Below, piece by piece: positions 17,297 through 24,197 of a stretch of 38,564 nucleotides of DNA (positions are counted from its first letter, which is position 1; the number at the start of each line of letters is the position of its first letter). The stretch covers positions 1 through 38,564 of the forward strand of contig DGSC01000016.1 in NCBI GenBank assembly GCA_002391275.1, read 5' to 3'. A program made the translations under genes and the position numbers. Source of the stretch: Prevotellaceae bacterium UBA4372. GTDB lineage: Bacteria > Bacteroidota > Bacteroidia > Bacteroidales > Bacteroidaceae. The notes beneath the pieces are model-generated. The model worked only from the letters and a program-made list of their open reading frames with translations, did not search any database and was not told the DNA's origin.

Positions 17297-17939
17297 ACAC
17301 GAATGTCCATGAATAGAAACATATAATGGTCATGAATAATTCATGGATATGAAATGTAACCATTCATGGTCATTCGTGTGAAAATTATAAGCTTCAGATT
17401 AAAAGTGCATTAGTACATGACAAATCCTAGTAAATACCAGGAAGTTGTTTATCGGATTATTGGTGCCGCCATGGCAGTTCATGATGAATTGAACTGGGGC
17501 TTAGCAGAAGCATTCTATACAGAGGCTCTTCACTTAGAACTATTAGAGCGTGGTATAGATAATCAGATGGAAAAACAAATTCCATGTTACTACAAAGGGA
17601 AGCGAATGGAAAAATACTATCAGCCAGATATAATGGTCGGTGATGTACTGATAGAGCTTAAGTCTGTATCAGAACTCATTTCCGCTCATCGGGCTCAACT
17701 CTTCAATTACATGCGTCTCACTAGAACACCCATTGGTCTGCTCATCAACTTCGGTCAGCCATTATTGCAGGGAGAACGTTATTGGTTGAAAGAAGAAACG
17801 AATGAATGTATTTTGCTTGACCGTAATATGAATCCTGTCTATGATAATCCCAATAGTGATTATTACGCTTTAGGTGAAAAGCCATAACCTATAATATTAT
17901 TTATGACCATTACATGTTTCTATTCATGGTCATTCGTGT
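17297..17939. mobile_element. GxxExxY cassette with 26-bp inverted ends
   Basis: The segment 17297-17322 is the reverse complement of 17914-17939 with 25 of 26 matches (core CATGAATAGAAACAT). In addition, a 26-bp stretch at 17362-17387 (core TTCATGGTCATTCGTG) recurs exactly at 17922-17947 as a direct repeat. The block contains only the GxxExxY gene and sits between two nan genes. There is no transposase, so it would have to move in trans if mobile. Confidence 0.65.
17417..17887 (+). CDS. GxxExxY-family protein, PD-(D/E)XK nuclease-like
   Basis: A 156-residue protein with the signature GLAEAFY at 28-34 (GxxExxY) and the nuclease-like motif Asp71 ... Glu80-Leu-Lys82 in PDIMVGDVLIELKSV. The family is widespread in Bacteroidota and usually flanked by short repeats, as here. 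Its biochemical function is unestablished; the core suggests a small Mg2+-dependent nuclease. It interrupts the nan operon in the sense orientation and has lower G+C than its neighbours, consistent with insertion. Confidence 0.85.
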   Translation: MTNPSKYQEVVYRIIGAAMAVHDELNWGLAEAFYTEALHLELLERGIDNQMEKQIPCYYKGKRMEKYYQPDIMVGDVLIELKSVSELISAHRAQLFNYMRLTRTPIGLLINFGQPLLQGERYWLKEETNECILLDRNMNPVYDNPNSDYYALGEKP

Positions 17940-17973
17940 GAAAATTAAATAGTTTAATGTTAATATAGCTTAT

Positions 17974-19398
17974 ATGATTGATTTCAAACAATTGGCGGAG
18001 CAGTATCGCTCTGAACTCCTCGACCGCGTCGTTCCCTTCTGGCTCAATAAATCCCAGGACACGGAATTCGGCGGCTATTTCACCTGCCTCGATCGCGACG
18101 GCAGCGTTTACGACACCGACAAGTTCATCTGGCTGCAAGGCCGCGAGGTTTGGATGTTCTCCAAGCTCTACAACACCGTGGAGCCTCGTCAGGAATGGCT
18201 CGACGCCGCCATTCAAGGCGCTGAGTTCCTGAAGAAGTACGGCCACGATGGCAACCTCAACTGGTACTTCGCCCTCGACCGCGAAGGCCACCCCCTCGTG
18301 GAGCCCTACAACATCTTCTCCTACACCTTCGCCACCATCGCTTTCGGCCAGCTGAGTATTGCCTTGCAAAAAGCTGCAGCCCACCCCCAGCCCCTCCCCA
18401 AGGGAGGGGAGAACCAACAGGGCGACAAAATTGTTTCAGGTGGAAACGAGTCCCCCTCCCTTGGGGAGGGGGTAGGGGTGGGCTCCTATGAGGCTCTTGC
18501 CTCCGAATACGCATCCATCGCCAAGCGCACCTTCGACATCGTCCTCTCCAAGACCGATAATCCCAAAGGCCGTTGGAACAAGGCCGCTGCCGGCGCCCGC
18601 TCCCTCAAGACCTTCGACCTGCCCATGATTCTCTGTAATGTTGTCTTGGAAATAGAGCCGCTGCTGGAGGCCCACCCCCAGAAAGCCCACCCCCAACCCC
18701 TCCCCAAGGGAGGGGAGAACCAAGAGGGTGTCGGCATAGCTTCCAGCGGAAATGAATCCCCCTCCCTTGGGGAGGGGTTAGGGGTGGGCTTTTCAGGGGT
18801 GGGCTCCTACATCGACTCCTGCCTCCACGAAGTCATGGACGTCTTCTATCGCCCCGAGCTCGGCCTCATCGTCGAAGCCTTAGGTAAAGATGGCAATCTC
18901 GTTGATTGCTTCGACGGCCGCAAGCTCAACCCCGGTCATGCCATCGAGGCGATGTGGTTTGTCATGGACCTCGGCAAGCGCCTCCAGCGTCCCGAACTCA
19001 TACAGAAGGCTGTGGACATCTGCCTTGCAGAGGTCGAATACGGCTGGGACAAGGAGTTTGGCGGCATCTTCTATTTCATGGACCGCCTCGGCAAGCCCCG
19101 CCACGAGCTCGAGTTCGACCAGAAACTGTGGTGGGTACACCTCGAGACGCTCATCTCGCTCATCAAGGGCTATCAGCTCACCGGCGACGAGCGTTGTCTC
19201 AAGTGGTTTGAGCGCGTCCACGAATACACCTGGAACCACTTCCGCGACCCCGAATATCCCGAATGGTACGGCTATCTCAACCGTCAGGGCGAGGTGCTGC
19301 TGCCTCTGAAGGGCGGTAAGTGGAAAGGTTGCTTCCACGTTCCCCGCGGCCTGATGAACGTCTGGCGCATCCTTGAAGACCTCGCCTCAAAGAATTAA
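17974..19398 (+). CDS. N-acylglucosamine 2-epimerase with two repeat-encoded insertions
   Basis: Epimerises N-acetylmannosamine to N-acetylglucosamine, linking sialic-acid breakdown to amino-sugar metabolism (the B. fragilis-type NanE route). An (alpha/alpha)6-barrel protein with family motifs LQGREVWMFSKLYN, NPGHAIEAMW (His322) and CFHVPRGLMN (His455). Typical length is about 390-400; here it is 474. The excess is explained by two in-frame insertions at residues about 136-170 and 232-277, both encoded by the palindromic repeat (AHPQPLPKGGENQ ... NESPSLGEG). The flanking sequence (LSIALQKA / YEALASEYASIAKRTF) reads as continuous epimerase, so the enzyme may still fold if the inserts lie in loops. 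It ends at a terminator. Confidence 0.9.
   Translation: MIDFKQLAEQYRSELLDRVVPFWLNKSQDTEFGGYFTCLDRDGSVYDTDKFIWLQGREVWMFSKLYNTVEPRQEWLDAAIQGAEFLKKYGHDGNLNWYFALDREGHPLVEPYNIFSYTFATIAFGQLSIALQKAAAHPQPLPKGGENQQGDKIVSGGNESPSLGEGVGVGSYEALASEYASIAKRTFDIVLSKTDNPKGRWNKAAAGARSLKTFDLPMILCNVVLEIEPLLEAHPQKAHPQPLPKGGENQEGVGIASSGNESPSLGEGLGVGFSGVGSYIDSCLHEVMDVFYRPELGLIVEALGKDGNLVDCFDGRKLNPGHAIEAMWFVMDLGKRLQRPELIQKAVDICLAEVEYGWDKEFGGIFYFMDRLGKPRHELEFDQKLWWVHLETLISLIKGYQLTGDERCLKWFERVHEYTWNHFRDPEYPEWYGYLNRQGEVLLPLKGGKWKGCFHVPRGLMNVWRILEDLASKN
18379..18483. repeat. 105-bp in-frame palindromic element, epimerase copy 1
   Basis: The ends are GCCCACCCC and GGGGTGGGC, each followed inward by a palindrome (CCCCTCCCCAAGGGAGGGG; CCCTCCCTTGGGGAGGG), around a spacer of about 45 bp. 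The length is exactly 35 codons and no stop codon occurs in the epimerase frame. Confidence 0.9.
18669..18804. repeat. In-frame palindromic element, epimerase copy 2, nested
   Basis: A complete 105-bp copy at 18685-18789 is flanked by an extra left end (GCCCACCCCC from 18670) and an extra right end (GGGGTGGGC to about 18802). This suggests one element inside the end of another, or a terminal duplication. It too preserves the reading frame. Confidence 0.85.
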
Positions 19399-19413
19399 TC
19401 CTTTTACATATGT

Positions 19414-19449
19414 GCCCGCTGGAATGACCGGCGGGCTCTCTTTCTATAA
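19414..19449 (+). terminator. Terminator of the nan operon
   Basis: GCCCGCTGG pairs with CCGGCGGGC (one G-T pair) around AATGA, followed by a T-rich tract. It starts 16 nt after the epimerase stop codon and just precedes the WYL gene. Confidence 0.8.
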
Positions 19450-19450
19450 T

Positions 19451-20368
19451 ATGATTAGCAAGACATATTATCGATATATTTGGCTGTTAAACTTGTTGCT
19501 TGATAGCGACCCTCTCACATTTGACGAGATCTGTATGATGTGGGAAATGAATCCGGCGTTCGATGGTCCTTTACCCATCCGTACGTTCCACGAGCATCGG
19601 AAGGGCATCAAAGAGATGTTTGGCGTGGACATCGAATGCGACCGTTCGAAGGGTAATGTCTATTACGTCAAGAATCCGGAGGTCTTGGAGAAGAAGAAAC
19701 AGGAGAAGTGGTTGTTGCGTAATTATAGCATTCCGCAGGACTTTGTGACCTTCAACTCGATGAAGGACAGGATCCTGCTTGAAGAGATACCGATCGGCAC
19801 CGCATACCTGGATTCTATCATTGACGCAATGAAATGTAATATGGAATTGCTGATAGAATACCAACGATATGAATACGGGCAGGACACTCATCGACAAACG
19901 ATTCACATGCAACCATACGCCCTGAAGGTCTATAACCGTCGTTGGTATCTGTTGGGCTATCTGAAGGAACAAGATGCCTTGCGCATCATCTCGTTAGACC
20001 GCATTCTAAGCTTGCAAGTGCTAAAGACCTTCTTTGAACTGCCTTCAAACTTCAATGCAAGGAAATACTTCGCTGACGTGGTAGGCATCTTCGTGAACGA
20101 AGATCTTCCTGTGACCAAAGTGAAGATTCGCGCCTATGGAGTGCAGGTAGAGTACCTTCGCTCAACACCGTTGCACAGGAGTCAATCCGAAGGGCGCTCC
20201 AAGCATGGCAAGTTCGCAGAGTTCACGTATAGATTATGTGTTACGCCTGAGTTGGTGAGTCAGTTGCTGGCAATGGGAGATAAGGTGGAAGTGCTGGAAC
20301 CAGAGACATTGAGGGAAGAGATAAAAGAACTATTACAAACAACATTAAATAGATTTTATTATGATTAA
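19451..20368 (+). CDS. WYL-domain transcriptional regulator
   Basis: A 305-residue protein. An N-terminal winged-helix-like region (about 1-75, TFDEICMMWEMNP, RTFHEHRKGIKEMFGVDIEC) precedes the WYL domain, where YNRRWYLLGYLKE (WYL at 165-167) and RIISLDRILSL are diagnostic. A WCX-like C-terminal part follows (about 220-300). WYL proteins sense ligands such as nucleic-acid pieces and often control defence or DNA-repair genes. Its last codons overlap the next gene by 8 nt, so the two are translationally coupled. ATG 19451 gives the usual N-terminus; a longer frame would run through the terminator. Confidence 0.9.
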   Translation: MISKTYYRYIWLLNLLLDSDPLTFDEICMMWEMNPAFDGPLPIRTFHEHRKGIKEMFGVDIECDRSKGNVYYVKNPEVLEKKKQEKWLLRNYSIPQDFVTFNSMKDRILLEEIPIGTAYLDSIIDAMKCNMELLIEYQRYEYGQDTHRQTIHMQPYALKVYNRRWYLLGYLKEQDALRIISLDRILSLQVLKTFFELPSNFNARKYFADVVGIFVNEDLPVTKVKIRAYGVQVEYLRSTPLHRSQSEGRSKHGKFAEFTYRLCVTPELVSQLLAMGDKVEVLEPETLREEIKELLQTTLNRFYYD

Positions 20369-21275
20369 GAATGAGTTGCCTAAGGATTTGGCAACCGCAC
20401 TGGATTGTGCTATCAGAGATTCTAATGGAAGTATGGCCAGAGGATACAAAATGAAAAATGGAAAAGATGACCAATACAATAATTATATGTCCAATGAAGA
20501 ATGGGATGATTATCTTGCAAAAATGGATCAAGCTCATAAAAGGCAATATGGAATGGGTGCTGGTGGAGAACTTAAAGCGGGAAAATATCCTCCAAAGATG
20601 GCATCATTTGGTTCTTCTAGCAGACTTATTTATGAATTATCAAAGGACTTTGATGGCTTTATTTTTGAAGAAAGATTGGATACACGCGTTGGTGGAGTAG
20701 CCAATTTGGATGGTTTCCTTCGTAAAGGAAGTAAGTATATCTATGTTGAGGCTAAAAGACGCGAAATATATTCCCCATCACATGAACGTCAAGATATAAA
20801 AAGTGTATATGAACCCGTATATGAATGGATTAAAGGCAACAGTTCACAATTTGATTTCACATCAGAAAGGGGTAACGTTGAGAATGGGGAAGAAACGAAA
20901 AAGATAACATTTAAAATCAACGAGAAACCAATTAAATACTTTGATTTGAAACAATTGATATGCCATTACCTTGGTATTACTTATGATATAGCTAAGCATT
21001 CGACGCATAATGTAACAATTAAATTCTTATATCTGCTTTATAATCCTAATAAGGTGGAAGAGAAAATAGATAAGCATTATCGGAAAAAAGTTATGGATAG
21101 ATATAAAGAGGTTAAGTCTTTTATCAATGCGAACCGTGAAATATTAGAGTCCATTTTCAAGGTCGTACTTCAATATCAAATAGAAATGCATAATTTGGAA
21201 AAGCCCCAAATAGATAACTTTGAGTTTAAATTGGTTGACCAAAACAATTATCAATCAGAGCTGACTGATTTTTAA
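20361..21275 (+). CDS. Putative PD-(D/E)XK endonuclease, partner of the WYL regulator
   Basis: A 304-residue protein with a restriction-nuclease-like active-site pattern: Glu71 (GAGGELKAG), Asp117 (ANLDGFL) and Glu130-Ala-Lys132 (YVEAK). The rest is Lys/Asn-rich and helical. It may belong to the PGN_0703-type putative restriction endonucleases, but that is from memory and uncertain. No methylase is adjacent, so it could act on modified or foreign DNA, or work as an effector controlled by the overlapping WYL gene. It is distinctly A/T-rich compared with the nan operon, which suggests transfer. It is followed by a terminator-like hairpin at 21312-21350. Confidence 0.65.
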   Translation: MIKNELPKDLATALDCAIRDSNGSMARGYKMKNGKDDQYNNYMSNEEWDDYLAKMDQAHKRQYGMGAGGELKAGKYPPKMASFGSSSRLIYELSKDFDGFIFEERLDTRVGGVANLDGFLRKGSKYIYVEAKRREIYSPSHERQDIKSVYEPVYEWIKGNSSQFDFTSERGNVENGEETKKITFKINEKPIKYFDLKQLICHYLGITYDIAKHSTHNVTIKFLYLLYNPNKVEEKIDKHYRKKVMDRYKEVKSFINANREILESIFKVVLQYQIEMHNLEKPQIDNFEFKLVDQNNYQSELTDF

Positions 21276-21306
21276 TAGTTCAGATTGTTCCAAAATTCCA
21301 CTTCCC

Positions 21307-21382
21307 TTCTGCGGCGTTTTTGCACATTAAACAGCAAAAACGCCGTTTTTGTGTCTTTACATTCGTATATATATAATAGGGG
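21307..21382 (+). repeat. Terminator-plus-leader module, copy 1
   Basis: CGGCGTTTTTGC pairs with GCAAAAACGCCG, followed by TTTTTG, a good terminator for the nuclease gene. It continues into ATTCGTATATATATAATAGG, an A/T-rich, promoter-like leader. The whole 75-bp module recurs at 22307-22384. Confidence 0.8.
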
Positions 21383-21430
21383 CTGCTATGTAAAGATGTG
21401 CCCAATGATGTTTTATTAAAGAATAAGCTT

Positions 21431-21772
21431 ATGGCATTACATGTTATTCGCGACAACGAAGGTCGCATGGAAAAGATACTTGACGATAAGGAGTATGATA
21501 GTTATCAAAAGAGAAAGGGATGCTTTCAGTTCCTGTTAGCTGCTGCTCTTATAGGCTTGGCGGTTTATGGTAGCACCATGCAAGAGCCTGAAGACTCCTC
21601 AGATGCACAGACGGAGACGCCCACCGTAGAGACTGAAGAAAACGTTGAAATGAAAGAGGAGGAAGTGTCATCCGAGGAAGAGGACTTAGAAGATGTAAAA
21701 ACAGAATCCGGAGACACCTCTTCTGTCATTGACGAAGATGAATTGGTACAGCGGTTCAAGGAGAATCAGTAA
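21431..21772 (+). CDS. Small acidic single-pass membrane protein, unknown function
   Basis: 113 residues from ATG 21431. A charged N-terminus (ALHVIRDNEGRMEKILDDKEYDSYQKRKG) is followed by one membrane helix (FQFLLAAALIGLAVYG, about residues 37-52), then a very acidic, low-complexity tail (EENVEMKEEEVSSEEED). An upstream in-frame ATG at 21398 is possible but lies very near the leader module. I do not recognise a family. Its place before the FtsZ-like gene makes membrane tethering of a partner conceivable, but nothing in the sequence proves that. Confidence 0.6.
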   Translation: MALHVIRDNEGRMEKILDDKEYDSYQKRKGCFQFLLAAALIGLAVYGSTMQEPEDSSDAQTETPTVETEENVEMKEEEVSSEEEDLEDVKTESGDTSSVIDEDELVQRFKENQ

Positions 21773-21836
21773 GAATAAAAGAATAGATTTATAAACACTT
21801 AGCAGTTCGTCCGACACGTAGATAGGGCTATGTCAC

Positions 21837-22250
21837 ATGAGAATTACAGAGAAACACGTAAACGAGTCGCATCTCGAAGAGGTTTATCAACTCATTCAGA
21901 AAGGCAAATCAATTTTTGGTATTGACATGGAAGATGTGAAGAGTGTACTTGTTGGAAAAGAAGGCATTCTTTACGAAGCTTATAAAGATAAGGGCATAGA
22001 GAATGGCGCCTTTATGGAAGAATTCTTTGATACGGTGAAAAAGATGGAAATGGTTCAAAACTGCACAGGAATACTATTTAACATAACCATGCCGGATGAT
22101 GATCCATTGGTGATGGATGATATAGACATTTTCTTTTGCTTCCTCAAATTATTTGAAGAAAAGAATATGATGATTCAATGGGGCATGAGAGTTAGTGAAG
22201 CTGAAACTCAGACGTCTATATTAATGATCTGCACTAAAGACAGACTGTAA
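21837..22250 (+). CDS. Stand-alone FtsZ C-terminal-domain-like protein
   Basis: 137 residues. After about 25 unassigned residues the sequence parallels the C-terminal (activation) domain of FtsZ. FGIDMEDVKSVLVGKEG corresponds to the FtsZ INVDFADVRTVM segment. CTGILFNITMPDDDPL corresponds to ARGVLVNITGGPDLTL. IQWGMRVSEAETQTSILMIC corresponds to the final I-(F/W)-G-A ... VRVTVIATG strands. The GTPase domain with its GGGTGTG loop is wholly absent, so it cannot bind GTP like FtsZ. Such a domain could bind or poison FtsZ filaments, or be a scaffold reused for something else. The match is by eye; fold-level homology is probable, function unknown. The gene is A/T-rich. Confidence 0.6.
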   Translation: MRITEKHVNESHLEEVYQLIQKGKSIFGIDMEDVKSVLVGKEGILYEAYKDKGIENGAFMEEFFDTVKKMEMVQNCTGILFNITMPDDDPLVMDDIDIFFCFLKLFEEKNMMIQWGMRVSEAETQTSILMICTKDRL

Positions 22251-22306
22251 AAGTGCGGAGCCTGTATTGGGCCTTCTTACACCCAATTTCCACAAATTAC
22301 ATATCC

Positions 22307-22384
22307 TTTCTGCGGCGTTTTTGCACATCAAGCAGCAAAAACGCCGTTTTTGTATCTATCTATTCGTATATATATAATGGAGGG
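22307..22384 (+). repeat. Terminator-plus-leader module, copy 2
   Basis: A second copy of the 21307-21382 module: the same CGGCGTTTTTGC / GCAAAAACGCCG hairpin with T-run, then TATTCGTATATATATAATGG. It ends the FtsZ-like gene and leads into the sigma-like gene 29 nt later. Confidence 0.8.
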
Positions 22385-22412
22385 CTATTCCTCTTAACGA
22401 ATAAAAGCAGTA

Positions 22413-22763
22413 ATGATGAAAGATCAGAAAACACTAACCGTGACAGACATCTTGGGCGACGCTGTCAACTCGCCGTTGCTCTGCAATGAAGAAGAAATCC
22501 GTATGGCGAAGAAGGTAAGAGAGGGTGATGAGGCTGCAATCGAGGAGTTCAAACGATGCAATGCGCGCTTCGTGGCGGCAGTCGCCAAGCGGTACACCGA
22601 CCGAGGCATGACCATCGACGAGCTGATGGAGGCGGGCTACGACGGACTCATAGAGGCTGCATGTAAGTACAACGTGAAAGAGGGATTCAAGTTTATCAGC
22701 TATGCCGTTTGGTGGATTCGACAAAACATTCTACAAGTCCTATTTGCACCAGCTTCGAACTAA
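22413..22763 (+). CDS. Truncated sigma-70 protein, regions 1.2-2 only
   Basis: 116 residues. From residue about 22 it follows a primary (RpoD-type) sigma factor: NEEEIRMAKKVREGDEAAIE, RFVAAVAKRYTDRGMTIDEL, GYDGLIEAACKYN and the region 2.3-2.4 signature GFKFISYAVWWIRQNILQ. It then ends after seven more residues. Regions 3 and 4 are missing, and I find no continuation in another downstream frame, so this is not a simple frameshift. It should keep the core-RNA-polymerase-binding helices but not -33 recognition, so it may compete with or modulate sigma factors. It might also be a decayed remnant, but the reading frame is clean. Confidence 0.85.
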   Translation: MMKDQKTLTVTDILGDAVNSPLLCNEEEIRMAKKVREGDEAAIEEFKRCNARFVAAVAKRYTDRGMTIDELMEAGYDGLIEAACKYNVKEGFKFISYAVWWIRQNILQVLFAPASN

Positions 22764-22803
22764 AAAGAATCAAATAGATAACCAATCTCAATACTTACAT
22801 CTT

Positions 22804-23265
22804 ATGATTACAACAAGACTTACAACCAAGAAATCCGAATTCCGTGAGATGCTCAGCAAGCTCAACGCCCAGCAAAAGCGTCTCTTTAGTCCTGATGAGG
22901 TGGATTACCTCACAAACTGCGATAGCTTTGAGTATCTGGAGTTCAAGCAGGAAGATGAGGATGACGATGAATTCCTCAAGCAGTTTTCCACCTGGCTGCA
23001 CGAGCGCCCCAAGCATCAGGGACACGTGGATTACTATGTCCTGTTCTATCTCTGTATGGGCGAGACACTGACCCGAGATCAATTCGAGTACATGGAGCGG
23101 AACGTCGCCGAATGCTTCGACACTAGCCACGGCTGGATCTACGAGATCAACAACCGTATTCGCTTCAAGATGCGTGTCCGTCTGATATGCAGTTACAAGA
23201 GCAAGATGCGTCGTCTGACAAGAAAGGATTCGAGAGTAGGAGCTGAGATTGAAGAAAACAAATGA
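22804..23265 (+). CDS. Hypothetical protein in the sigma/DnaE-like cluster
   Basis: 153 residues from ATG 22804 (MITTRLTTKKSEFREML). Mixed helical sequence with an acidic stretch (KQEDEDDDEF), several aromatic residues (DYYVLFYLCMGE) and a basic C-terminus (RFKMRVRLICSYKSKMRRLTRK cut at each side by charged residues). No signal peptide or membrane segment. I do not recognise it. It lies 40 nt after the sigma-like gene and 19 nt before the DnaE-like gene, so it is probably cotranscribed with both. The basic tail could contact nucleic acid; that is only a guess. Confidence 0.6.
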   Translation: MITTRLTTKKSEFREMLSKLNAQQKRLFSPDEVDYLTNCDSFEYLEFKQEDEDDDEFLKQFSTWLHERPKHQGHVDYYVLFYLCMGETLTRDQFEYMERNVAECFDTSHGWIYEINNRIRFKMRVRLICSYKSKMRRLTRKDSRVGAEIEENK

Positions 23266-23284
23266 TTGGATTAACCGTAACGTC

Positions 23285-24178
23285 ATGAAAGAGACCACAA
23301 CGAAGATTTTGAAGAGACTTGTCGCCGAAGGCATGGAAATGCGCTACGGCGACAAGCCTGACAGAAAAGTAAAACTGAGAATACTATGGGAACTGAAGCA
23401 TATCATAGATGCTGGCTTCGAGGGCCACTATATCATGGCCTTTAAGTTATTCAGGCATTATGCCGAGTCTGAAAAGATTAGCTATTGGGGGCGCGGCGCG
23501 CTGTGTTCCTCTATTGTATGCTACTGCTTGGGCCTCTCTGAGGTTGATCCTCTGCGCTTTGGCCTTCACTCGGCTCGTTTCGTAAACGATGAGCTGCCCA
23601 AGTTTCAGTTCGACATCAATGCATCACGCTACGAAGAGTTCATGCAAAAGGCACAGAATTTGCTTGCAGCTAAAGCAAAGGACTACGACATGGAAGTCGT
23701 GCGACTATCCCTGGATGTCACACCGATGGCATATCTGAACAGGAAACGTGAAGCGCCAGAGCCTGAGGACCTCGATGATGAGATAACGCGAGAGGCCCTT
23801 ATTCGACCTGACACGATGGACTTGTATGATGCTTACATGCGTCGCAAAAGTGACGGGCTTTGGACAAGACATGGCAGGCGTCTCGATGAAATACTGTCTC
23901 CTACCTGCGGATTCTTGGTATATCAAGAGCAAATGCTTGACATCCTCCGTCAGTTCTTTCACGTGAGCGGCATCAAGGCCAACCAAATCCGTCTGAACAT
24001 TCAACGAGGAGACACAGAGCAAGTCGAAGCTTACAAGCAGGAACTCTTTGCTCACCTCGAAGACCTCACAGAGAAAAAGGCCGAGTGGCTCTGGCAACTC
24101 CTCACCAGCAATCCGCATGCCTTCTTGAAAGCTCATACGGTCAGTCGAGTGCTGGCAAAGTGTCATTTTGAATATTAA
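23285..24178 (+). CDS. Miniature DnaE-like protein lacking catalytic aspartates
   Basis: 297 residues from ATG 23285 (a TTG at 23249 is less likely). Two blocks match bacterial replicative polymerase DnaE. Block one (about residues 25-110) has WELKHIIDAGFEGHYIMAF, YWGRGALCSSIVCYCLGL and EVDPLRFGLHSARFVN, as in DnaE [26 protein letters not shown]. Block two (about 175-295) has RPDTMDLYDAYMRRKS, PTCGFLVYQEQMLDIL and KAHTVSRV, as in RPGPM, YGVIVYQEQ and the KSHA region. The PHP domain, the middle of the palm, and everything beyond are absent. The catalytic MPDFDVDF motif reads LPKFQFDI: two of three Asp are replaced, and the third catalytic Asp region is missing. It cannot be a normal polymerase; a binding or decoy role is possible. 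Confidence 0.75.
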   Translation: MKETTTKILKRLVAEGMEMRYGDKPDRKVKLRILWELKHIIDAGFEGHYIMAFKLFRHYAESEKISYWGRGALCSSIVCYCLGLSEVDPLRFGLHSARFVNDELPKFQFDINASRYEEFMQKAQNLLAAKAKDYDMEVVRLSLDVTPMAYLNRKREAPEPEDLDDEITREALIRPDTMDLYDAYMRRKSDGLWTRHGRRLDEILSPTCGFLVYQEQMLDILRQFFHVSGIKANQIRLNIQRGDTEQVEAYKQELFAHLEDLTEKKAEWLWQLLTSNPHAFLKAHTVSRVLAKCHFEY

Positions 24179-24197
24179 TCATTAAGCAATAGACACT

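Noticed and set aside
22702..22803. Possible frameshifted continuation of the sigma factor (regions 3-4) in the next frame
   Set aside because: The downstream frame reads KSYLHQLRTKKNQIDN and then an unrelated protein; no sigma region 3 or 4 motif appears.
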